The position numbers were made by a program, and so were the translations under genes. From JAZDMK01 sp043800975 (GTDB lineage Bacteria > Bacteroidota > Bacteroidia > Bacteroidales > JAHJDW01), in contig JAZDMK010000089.1 of the NCBI GenBank assembly GCA_043800975.1, positions 1-21,958 of the forward strand: a stretch of 21,958 nt of DNA, read 5' to 3'. Position 1 is the first letter of the stretch. The number at the start of each line of letters is the position of its first letter. The notes beneath the pieces are model-generated. The model was not told the origin of the DNA. It did not search any database and saw only the letters and a list, made by a program, of their open reading frames with translations. Below are positions 1 to 6,089 of the stretch, one piece after another.

Positions 1-1711
1 GTGCTGCATCCAGTTTTTTAGATTTCAGATATTTGAAAAGCTCATAAATTTTTTCGAAAGAGAATTCGTAATGACGAATGTAATGTCCTTCCACAAATTT
101 CAAACGATGACCAATGAATGAGCCAACGAATCGGGCATCCATTTTCAAGTCTGTAATAATTTTCTCAATAAGTGCGTAAAGGTTTCTTTTGAAAATGTAT
201 GTATAGGTATCTTCCGGAACGTTCCACTTCTTGAGCTGCTGATAACGTTTGATTACATCAGCGGGAAGATCTTCCGCCATCTTTTTAATGTATTCTTCTT
301 CCAGCGGAATGGGTTTCGAATCGGTGTCCGGATACATGCGGTCAGCGCCGGGAAGCACACGTTCGAAAATGGTGGTTCCGTCAGCAAACGATTTGCGTGT
401 TTCATTGGGAACACCTTCAAAGGCCATCCTGCAGCGCTCTTCGATAGTATCCAATGCAGTTTTAATATCATCTTCGGGTCCCCAGAAAATAATCTGAGCA
501 TCGTTTTCCTTTGATTTTAACAGGTCACGGATTTTATCAAAGTCCTCATCACTGACGATGGTGGTGATCTCTTCACTGTGCGTCATGTTGGGTCTTTCAA
601 TGCAGGCAATAACTTTCAGGCGTTCGCTGAATTCATCGGCAAACATTTTTGTAGGCTGCGTGAAATGAGAAAGCAATCCCTGAAATTCAGGAAGATTGAT
701 TGCAACGATCTGATATTTTTTATTTTTAATTTCTTCCGGCAGATGAGAAAAGCGAAAGATGGATGCATCAATTGTTTCGTGATGCATTTTCCATTTTTTT
801 GTATCCTTGATTCTTTCGTTCAGATGTTTTTTAATATGCAGCAATGCCCACTGGCGAAAACATTCATTGTGCGTGAGTTCAGGAATCCAGCGTGTGTGTG
901 CAACGCCTTTGATTTCAACGCGTGTACCTCCTTTGCAGCTCACGTTCACATCTTCACGTCCGGCACCAATACCCGTGCGTACCATGTTGGTTGAGCGGTT
1001 GAGGAAACGAATATAGTCACAGGCTTCTTTTACTTCATCCGGATTTTTCATATCGGGATACGTAACCGTTTCGATCAAAGGCATACCCAGGCGGTCGGTA
1101 CGGTATACGCGTGTGTGACCGATATCCGAAACTTCGCGGCAGGAATCTTCTTCGAGACTCAGCTGAATCAGGCGAACCTTTTTATTCTTCAGAGGAATTT
1201 CACCTTCCACACCGATAATCGCGGTACGCTGAAAGCCGGTAGGGATACTTCCGTCAAGATATTGCTTGCGCGTGATGTGCACTTCTCCAACTATATTGAG
1301 TTTGCTGAGCTGGGAGATACGTATGGCAATACCAAGTGCTTCGCGGTTCAGCGGAAAAGGAGGCGTATCATCCACTTCGTAGGTACAGGTGGTTTCGTTC
1401 TTTATGCGATAAACAATTTCCTTTTTGGTTTTGAATTCCATGAGTGCGGTTCCGTCATATTCGCCAAGTTCACTCAGGGTGGGACGCATGTGTCGGATCA
1501 CTTCTGCATCATAGTCGTCGGGTTTTTGAAAGACCCCGGCCGGACAGCGACAGAACAGCTTTTTGGTAGTAAGTAACTGCTGGTGAACTTCGAGACCGGA
1601 CATAAATCCAATGGAGTCGTAGGTTTTTTGGGTGGCTTTTTTACGGGGCACATAACCGATGGCTTTCTGGGTATCCTTATAGTTCCGTGCCGGATCAAAT
1701 TTCTTCTTCAT
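1..1711 (-). CDS. gatE: Glu-tRNA(Gln) amidotransferase subunit E (GatE-like), C-terminus cut by window edge
   Basis: GatE is the tRNA-binding, glutamyl-phosphate-forming subunit of the archaeal GatDE complex, which converts Glu-tRNA(Gln) to Gln-tRNA(Gln) in the cytoplasm. About 570 residues are visible, running open to base 1; archaeal GatE is about 620-630 residues, so some 50-60 are missing. The GatB-type core carries E41 and H43 in GLEVHQQL, C54 and C56 in KLFCRCP, DGSIPTGFQRTA near 153-164, LSLEEDS near 185-190 and TRVEIKGV near 263-270. What marks it as GatE and not GatB is the long insertion near 330-430, resembling the GAD domain, followed by EGVPNETRKSFADGTT and LPGADRMYPDTD, as in archaeal GatE. 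A lysine-rich leader of about 30 residues precedes the usual start. The ATG at 1711 is used because the upstream ATG at 1721 is out of frame. Family assignment is from motifs recalled from archaeal homologues. GatD, GatA and GatC are not in the window. Confidence 0.87.
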   Translation of the reverse strand, partial: MKKKFDPARNYKDTQKAIGYVPRKKATQKTYDSIGFMSGLEVHQQLLTTKKLFCRCPAGVFQKPDDYDAEVIRHMRPTLSELGEYDGTALMEFKTKKEIVYRIKNETTCTYEVDDTPPFPLNREALGIAIRISQLSKLNIVGEVHITRKQYLDGSIPTGFQRTAIIGVEGEIPLKNKKVRLIQLSLEEDSCREVSDIGHTRVYRTDRLGMPLIETVTYPDMKNPDEVKEACDYIRFLNRSTNMVRTGIGAGREDVNVSCKGGTRVEIKGVAHTRWIPELTHNECFRQWALLHIKKHLNERIKDTKKWKMHHETIDASIFRFSHLPEEIKNKKYQIVAINLPEFQGLLSHFTQPTKMFADEFSERLKVIACIERPNMTHSEEITTIVSDEDFDKIRDLLKSKENDAQIIFWGPEDDIKTALDTIEERCRMAFEGVPNETRKSFADGTTIFERVLPGADRMYPDTDSKPIPLEEEYIKKMAEDLPADVIKRYQQLKKWNVPEDTYTYIFKRNLYALIEKIITDLKMDARFVGSFIGHRLKFVEGHYIRHYEFSFEKIYELFKYLKSKKLDAA

Positions 1712-1735
1712 GCGGTGCCATTTTTTTAAGAGCAC

Positions 1736-1766
1736 CAAAAGTAAAGATATTTCAATAATATCCCAA
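1736..1766 (-). promoter_or_regulatory. Bacteroidota-type promoter of the GatE gene
   Basis: On the minus strand TTG (1766-1764) is followed by exactly 20 nt and TACTTTTG (1743-1736). This fits the Bacteroidota sigma consensus of a -33 TTG and a -7 TAnnTTTG. Predicted transcription would start near 1730, giving a leader of about 20 nt before the ATG at 1711. Confidence 0.6.
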
Positions 1767-1802
1767 CTAACAGTCTTTCTTTTTTTAAGTTAATTTCAGA
1801 TA

Positions 1803-1825
1803 ATACGTATAAGTGAAATACGTAT
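1803..1825. promoter_or_regulatory. Paired ATACGTAT palindromes, candidate operator
   Basis: The 8-bp palindrome ATACGTAT occurs twice (1803-1810 and 1818-1825), 15 bp apart start to start, in the divergent region between the GatE gene and the Rh channel gene. The pair lies 36 bp upstream of the Rh -7 element, a usual place for an activator. No regulator can be named. The core TACGTAT differs by one base from the TACCTAT heptamer found upstream of the TorF-amt operon. Confidence 0.4.
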
Positions 1826-1860
1826 TTTAATTTTTATCGATGGCAGTGTTTTAAAATAAA

Positions 1861-1868
1861 TAATTTTG
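1861..1868 (+). promoter_or_regulatory. -7 promoter element (TAATTTTG) of the Rh channel gene
   Basis: TAATTTTG fits TAnnTTTG exactly. No good TTG is found 19-21 nt upstream, which would suit an activator-dependent promoter. The predicted leader is about 40 nt, contains a run of 11-12 T and has no Shine-Dalgarno sequence. Confidence 0.5.
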
Positions 1869-1915
1869 CCACCGAACAAAAGCATTTTTTTTTTTCGTTA
1901 CAAAACACTTAAAGT

Positions 1916-3097
1916 ATGAATGGTAAATTTCTGTTGAAGTTTCTCCCAATCACGTTATTGATGTTGGTTGGAGGAAGTATTTCTGCCATGGCGCAGGAAG
2001 GAGTAGGAAGTGGCCTGCCTCAGGCTATTATTGATGATCAGCGTTACAACCGGGCGATTCACATCATGGCGATGTTGCTGCTGGGTTTTGGATTTCTTAT
2101 GGTTTTTGTCCGCAAATACGGACGTTCGGCACTCACTGCCACTTTTCTGTTAGTGAGTATTTCTTTGCCTGTATATTTATTTTTAAAAAGTACAGGTATC
2201 ATGACGGAAGCTGCGTTGGAAATAGACAGACTTTTATTTGCTGAATTTGCAGCTGCCAGTTTGCTTATTGCAGCCGGTGCGGTGTTGGGACGTTTGAAGA
2301 TGCCACAATATTTGTTGCTGGGATTATTGTTTGTTCCGCTTTATATGCTGAATGAGTGGGTTGTGCTGGATGGCGGACTTGGTTTGATTCCAAAAGGAAC
2401 TGTAATTGATACCGGGGGTTCTATTGTCATTCATGCGTTTGGTGCGATCTTCGGACTGGGCGTTGCTTTAACCATGACAACAAAACAGGAATTACAGAAG
2501 GCAATTGAAACAGACGCAACCAGTGATCGTTATTCAATGCTGGGAAGTATGGTACTCTGGATTTTCTGGCCCAGCTTCTGTGCAGCCCTTGTAACACCTG
2601 AGCAAATGCCGCATACCATCGTGAATGTTATATTAGCACTTTGCGGATCTACGCTTGTTACCTATGTAATGTCTTTAAGACTTCGCAAAAAAGTCAGTAT
2701 CGCTGACATAGCAAATGCAGCACTGGCAGGTGGTGTGGCGATTGGTTCTACATGCGATTCAGCAACACATACGACAGCTATGATTATCGGTATTCTTGCC
2801 GGAGCTCTTTCCACATTTGGTTTTGCAGTAATTCAGTCACGTCAGCAGAAGTGGATGAAACTGATTGACACATGCGGTGTAACCAACCTTCACGGTCTTC
2901 CCGGCCTCATGGGTGGTGTTGCTGCATTAGCAGTTGTCAAAGGAATCAATATGAGCAGTCAGTTACTCGGTATTGTCATCACAGTTGTCTTTGCATTAAT
3001 TGCAGGTTGGATTGTAGGAAAAATTCTACCGCTCTTTGGTAGAAAAGAAGAAGCTTACGATGATGCTGAAGAGTTTCTGGATGCTGAAGAAGAATAA
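1916..3097 (+). CDS. Rh-type (Rh50-like) ammonia channel with altered second pore histidine
   Basis: Inner-membrane channel of the Amt/Mep/Rh superfamily, expected to conduct NH3 or a related gas or ion. It belongs to the Rh branch: IDTGGSIVIHAFGAIFG (164-180), MLGSMVLWIFWPSF (208-221), LAGGVAIG (270-277) and DTCGVTNLHGLPG (318-330) all match Rh glycoproteins more closely than Amt. An N-terminal signal-like segment (about 5-27, ending near AMA-QEG) precedes about 11 membrane helices; the tail is acidic (EEAYDDAEEFLDAEEE). D165 and the first twin-His residue H173 are present. The second twin-His position (DxxGVH in AmtB and Rh50) is T323, codon ACC, with H326 three residues on. The gene faces away from the GatE gene and converges on the amt gene, with two hairpin terminators between. 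Family assignment is strong; transport activity is uncertain because of T323. Confidence 0.9.
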   Translation: MNGKFLLKFLPITLLMLVGGSISAMAQEGVGSGLPQAIIDDQRYNRAIHIMAMLLLGFGFLMVFVRKYGRSALTATFLLVSISLPVYLFLKSTGIMTEAALEIDRLLFAEFAAASLLIAAGAVLGRLKMPQYLLLGLLFVPLYMLNEWVVLDGGLGLIPKGTVIDTGGSIVIHAFGAIFGLGVALTMTTKQELQKAIETDATSDRYSMLGSMVLWIFWPSFCAALVTPEQMPHTIVNVILALCGSTLVTYVMSLRLRKKVSIADIANAALAGGVAIGSTCDSATHTTAMIIGILAGALSTFGFAVIQSRQQKWMKLIDTCGVTNLHGLPGLMGGVAALAVVKGINMSSQLLGIVITVVFALIAGWIVGKILPLFGRKEEAYDDAEEFLDAEEE

Positions 3098-3119
3098 TAT
3101 ATTTTCAAATTAAGATTCA

Positions 3120-3155
3120 AAAAAAACCTGTTCCGGATTTGGATCAGGTTTTTTT
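3120..3155 (+). terminator. Intrinsic terminator after the Rh channel gene
   Basis: An 11-bp perfect stem, AAAAAAACCTG (3120-3130) with CAGGTTTTTTT (3145-3155), encloses TTCCGGATTTGGAT, which can add a TCC/GGA inner stem. The A tract and T tract let it work on both strands. It begins 22 bp after the Rh stop codon. Confidence 0.8.
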
Positions 3156-3166
3156 ATTACAAAAAG

Positions 3167-3189
3167 AAAAGCCGCATTAAGCGGCTTTT
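3167..3189 (-). terminator. Bidirectional intrinsic terminator after amt
   Basis: A perfect 9-bp stem, AAAAGCCGC (3167-3175) and GCGGCTTTT (3181-3189), with loop ATTAA. On the minus strand the stem is followed by more T residues, which suits termination of the TorF-amt transcript 31 bp after the amt stop. Confidence 0.82.
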
Positions 3190-3220
3190 CAAACGAATGG
3201 TTGTGAACAAAAGCCAGTCG

Positions 3221-4459
3221 TTACAAAACACCTTCATCGTAAGCAGTTTCGCCGTGGAGGCCACTGTCCAGACCTTCAGCTTCAACTTTATCACTCACTT
3301 TAACGGGTGTGATCAGGTTAATAATAATGAGCATAATATAAGTAAAAACAAAAGCATAAATCGATGCTCCGATAACAGCAACGGTTTGCTTTATAATAAG
3401 GGATGAGTTGCCATCAATAAGTCCACCGCCAGCAATAACCGGGTTAACAGCAGCGGAAGCAAAAACGCCCAGTAATATTGTTCCCAATACACCACCAACA
3501 CCATGGACACCCCATACATCCAGCGCATCATCCCATTTAAGTCTATTTTTTAATTGAACAGCATAATAACAAACAAGACCTGCAGCGATACCAATGATGG
3601 GTGATGCCCATAGCGGAACAAAACCTGCGCAGGGTGTAATGGTTGCGAGACCCGCAACAGCACCTGTAAGCAAACCGACAAACTTTGGTTTGCGCATGTG
3701 CATCCACTCAATAACTAACCATGTAATTGTAGCAAACGAAGCTGCCACATCCGTATTCAGGAATGCAAGTCCGGTAATAGAATCTACATTCAACTCACTT
3801 CCTGCATTGAAACCGTACCAACCGAACCAGAGTAAACCAGTTCCAATAGCAACCAATGGAATACTGTTCGCTTGTGCGTCTTTATTGAAGTTTCGTTTAC
3901 CGACGTAAAGAACAGAAGCAAGCGCAGCAAAGCCGGCAATCGCGTGAACAACAATACCACCAGCAAAATCATAAACACCCCAATCGGCCAATAAACCACC
4001 GCCCCACATCATGTGTGCAAAGGGGTAATAAACAAAAATCTGCCATACCACAAGGAAAATCAAATAGGATTTAAAGGTAACACGGTTTGCAAAAGCACCG
4101 GTAATCAGCGCAGGTGTTATAATTGCAAACATCATCTGGTAAGCCATAAACACGTATTCAGGTAAGCCTGGATTAGCTGCAAATGGGGTTTCAAAAGATA
4201 CGCCTTGCATAAATGCTTTGTCGAAATTTCCAATGATGGCACCATCGCCGCTGAAGCATAAAGAATAGCCAAAGGCCCACCAGAGAATGGTTGTTATTCC
4301 CATAGAAACGAAACTCTGAATCATAATTCCAAGAATGTTTCGCTTATGAGCAAGACCTCCGTAGAAAAACGCAAGCCCCGGTGTCATAAGCATGACAAGG
4401 CTTGTAGCGAGCAGCATAAATCCGGTTGTGCCGGTGTCGAATGTTACATTTAAAAGCAT
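3221..4459 (-). CDS. amt: Ammonium transporter, Amt family
   Basis: Inner-membrane ammonium channel of 412 residues with about 11 transmembrane helices. Typical Amt signatures are present: MTPGLAFFYGG (25-35), the helix 5 segment DFAGGIVVHAIAG with D164 and pore histidine H172, FGWYGFNAGS (212-221), and DVWGVHGVGGVLG with the second pore histidine H319. The C-terminal EGLDSGLHGETAYDEG matches the conserved cytosolic tail that contacts PII (GlnK) proteins in other Amts; no glnK-like gene is in the window. No signal peptide is seen. It lies 22 bp downstream of the TorF-like porin gene on the same strand, has its own strong Shine-Dalgarno sequence, and converges on the Rh channel gene. All expected pore residues are intact, unlike in that neighbour. 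Confidence 0.96.
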   Translation of the reverse strand: MLLNVTFDTGTTGFMLLATSLVMLMTPGLAFFYGGLAHKRNILGIMIQSFVSMGITTILWWAFGYSLCFSGDGAIIGNFDKAFMQGVSFETPFAANPGLPEYVFMAYQMMFAIITPALITGAFANRVTFKSYLIFLVVWQIFVYYPFAHMMWGGGLLADWGVYDFAGGIVVHAIAGFAALASVLYVGKRNFNKDAQANSIPLVAIGTGLLWFGWYGFNAGSELNVDSITGLAFLNTDVAASFATITWLVIEWMHMRKPKFVGLLTGAVAGLATITPCAGFVPLWASPIIGIAAGLVCYYAVQLKNRLKWDDALDVWGVHGVGGVLGTILLGVFASAAVNPVIAGGGLIDGNSSLIIKQTVAVIGASIYAFVFTYIMLIIINLITPVKVSDKVEAEGLDSGLHGETAYDEGVL

Positions 4460-4467
4460 AATTGAAT

Positions 4468-4476
4468 CTCCTTTTT
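4468..4476 (-). promoter_or_regulatory. Strong Shine-Dalgarno sequence for amt
   Basis: The minus strand reads AAAAAGGAG, 8 nt before the amt ATG. Such sequences are uncommon in Bacteroidota, and no other gene here has one this clear with this spacing. It would raise translation of amt relative to the upstream porin gene. Confidence 0.6.
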
Positions 4477-4481
4477 AAAAT

Positions 4482-5303
4482 TTAAAGTGTAAAACCAAAA
4501 ACGAAAAATATACTTGATGCCTGCGGATTGCAGATCAGTGAAGCCTTTACGGGCAATTCAAAATCGGATGACATTTTTATTTTGCGGTATCCGGTGATGC
4601 CTAAATTTACTACCGCAAATCCCGGCGTATACAAAGGTGTTGAGTAAACGCTCTTCCCTGTAGTCATTCCGGCAAAAACATCATAGGTTGAATTTTTACA
4701 AGTGAATGTATACCCCACTTCAAAGTAGGTTGAATATTGATTTTTAAAACCGATGTTCTGAATCTGGTGACCGGGAGTAAATGTTGTATCGACAGGTAAT
4801 TTGTCATTACCATACAAAAATGTACCGGCAAGAATTGTTATGGGGAATTTCTCAGGACCTTTATACTGGAGAGAAAGCTCTGCTGAGTGAGTAGTAAAAT
4901 AATTTTTCGGGGTTCCGTCCAGCGTGTCGAAATCAATGGAGGTTCCATCATTCACAATCAAATAGCGCGAATCATTGAAGGCTCCTGCAGAAGTAGGGAT
5001 GTAGTAATCAGTCAGTGCTACCGTAAAACCTTTGAATGAATACTTCGCATACAAATCCGTTTCTGTATAATTAGAAAATGTTGCGTATGCGCCCCAGGCA
5101 CCCAGTTCAAATTTTCCATTTGTAAAGGAAAGAGTAGGCTGAATGCTGGGTGAAGCACCAAAATCAGTTCCTCTCCATACATAGCGACTCATAAAGTCTG
5201 CCGTTGCGTTTACAGACCATTTTTTTTCTTTTGTTTTTTTATCCTGCGCAAAAGCAGAATTCACAAGCATCACAATAGCGATAAAAGCAAGCAGTTTTCT
5301 CAT
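4482..5303 (-). CDS. TorF-like (Gcw_chp family) putative outer-membrane porin
   Basis: The 273-residue product starts with a signal peptide (MRKLLAFIAIVMLVNSAFAQ, cleavage near residue 20). The mature part is rich in alternating aromatic and polar strands typical of an outer-membrane beta-barrel. The segment FMSRYVWRGTDFG near the mature N-terminus is characteristic of the TorF / Gcw_chp family, and the chain ends in an aromatic strand (FFVFGFTL). The ATG at 5303 is preferred to the in-frame TTG at 5330, since it begins the signal peptide directly and lies about 20 nt after the predicted transcription start. The gene is first in an operon with amt, so a role in letting ammonium or small nitrogen compounds across the outer membrane is a reasonable inference, but the substrate is unknown. 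Confidence 0.82.
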   Translation of the reverse strand: MRKLLAFIAIVMLVNSAFAQDKKTKEKKWSVNATADFMSRYVWRGTDFGASPSIQPTLSFTNGKFELGAWGAYATFSNYTETDLYAKYSFKGFTVALTDYYIPTSAGAFNDSRYLIVNDGTSIDFDTLDGTPKNYFTTHSAELSLQYKGPEKFPITILAGTFLYGNDKLPVDTTFTPGHQIQNIGFKNQYSTYFEVGYTFTCKNSTYDVFAGMTTGKSVYSTPLYTPGFAVVNLGITGYRKIKMSSDFELPVKASLICNPQASSIFFVFGFTL

Positions 5304-5327
5304 AAATTTGAATGATTGATTCTTTGG

Positions 5328-5358
5328 CAAAACTATTTAGCAAAGCAAAACCAGACAA
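5328..5358 (-). promoter_or_regulatory. Promoter of the TorF-amt operon
   Basis: TTG (5358-5356), a 20-nt spacer, then TAGTTTTG (5335-5328) on the minus strand. This is a full match to the Bacteroidota -33/-7 pattern and predicts a start near 5322 and a leader of about 20 nt. Confidence 0.65.
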
Positions 5359-5371
5359 TAAAGCAAACCGC

Positions 5372-5383
5372 TTAATCGATTAA
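5372..5383. promoter_or_regulatory. TTAATCGATTAA palindrome upstream of the TorF-amt promoter
   Basis: A perfect 12-bp palindrome centred about 55 bp upstream of the predicted transcription start. It may be a second operator or an accidental AT-rich palindrome; no binding protein is known from the sequence. Confidence 0.3.
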
Positions 5384-5390
5384 AAAAAAA

Positions 5391-5418
5391 TACCTAGAAG
5401 GATAGGTAAATTACCTAT
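5391..5418. promoter_or_regulatory. Cluster of three NarL-like heptamers, candidate response-regulator operator
   Basis: Three copies of a TACCTA core alternate in orientation: TACCTAG (5391-5397), ATAGGTA (5402-5408) and TACCTAT (5412-5418). The last two form a perfect inverted repeat, ATAGGTAA-A-TTACCTAT (5402-5418). Two of the three match the E. coli NarL heptamer TACYYMT exactly and the first matches six of seven. The cluster begins 5 bp after the stop of a NarL-family regulator gene and sits about 70-95 bp upstream of the predicted TorF-amt start, an activator position. Confidence 0.55.
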
Positions 5419-5423
5419 TCGGA

Positions 5424-6089
5424 TTAAAGTTGAATTAAGCCGTTTTTTACGGCATAAGCTATCAATTCAGCGCTGTTGCGAACTTTTAATTTTTGAATCA
5501 TATGATTTTTATGACAGTCAACAGTTCGAATACTAATGAATAACTGATCGGCAATTTCTTTGTTGCTCATTCCTTTGGCTACATATTGTAAGACCTCCAT
5601 TTCGCGCGGAGTGAGCATATAATCTTTTTCATCCCGTTCAGAGCGGGATTTTGCTTCTTTAACCAATGTGCGAAGTAAGATTTCAGAGACAGTTGAACTG
5701 AAATATTCTTTGCCGTTGTAAATAGTTTTTATCGCATCAATCAACTCATTTTTTGAAATGTCTTTGGGCAGGTAACCCATGGCACCAGCTTGCACAGCAG
5801 AGCAAATAAATTCTTCGTTTTCATGCATCGAAAGAATTAAAACTTTAATGCATGGATATTCCCGGCTTATATAACGCGTTAATTCTATACCAGAAATTCC
5901 GGGCATCGTAACATCTGCAATGACGATATCCGGCATTTTTTTACGAATCATTTGTAATAATTCTTCGGCATCAGAAGCATCACCGATTACTTCAAAATCC
6001 GCTACTTCATTCAGAAGGGCCATCATTCCATCCCGGAAAATCCGGTGATCGTCAACGAGTATAATTTTAATCCGGTTCATTTTGCTCAT
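5424..6089 (-). CDS. NarL/FixJ-family DNA-binding response regulator
   Basis: The 221-residue regulator has a receiver domain (about 5-122) and a LuxR-type helix-turn-helix (about 155-217). Receiver residues are all present: acidic pair D13/D14, phospho-acceptor D59 in IADVTMPG, S87 in LILSMH and K109 in YLPKD. The output domain shows LTPREMEVLQYVAKGMSNKEIA and the recognition helix ISIRTVDCHKNHM. Its start overlaps the end of the kinase gene by 23 bp (ATG at 6089; a second in-frame ATG lies at 6080), which indicates translational coupling and a cognate pair. The next genes on the strand are TorF and amt, and the intervening gap holds NarL-like heptamers, so control of that operon is the simplest inference. 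Confidence 0.93.
   Translation of the reverse strand: MSKMNRIKIILVDDHRIFRDGMMALLNEVADFEVIGDASDAEELLQMIRKKMPDIVIADVTMPGISGIELTRYISREYPCIKVLILSMHENEEFICSAVQAGAMGYLPKDISKNELIDAIKTIYNGKEYFSSTVSEILLRTLVKEAKSRSERDEKDYMLTPREMEVLQYVAKGMSNKEIADQLFISIRTVDCHKNHMIQKLKVRNSAELIAYAVKNGLIQL

Noticed and set aside
578..1576. Plus-strand open frames of 138 and 153 codons at 578-994 and 1115-1576
   Set aside because: They lie antisense inside the GatE coding frame, have no recognisable domain or promoter, and the minus-strand reading matches GatE throughout.
1498..1698. Minus-strand 66-codon frame starting at 1698
   Set aside because: It is another frame of the same strand as GatE; the GatE frame from 1711 has conserved motifs and this one has none.
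5304..5330. TTG start for the TorF-like protein, adding nine residues
   Set aside because: The ATG at 5303 begins a typical signal peptide, and the predicted -7 promoter element overlaps the TTG region, so the longer form would not be transcribed.
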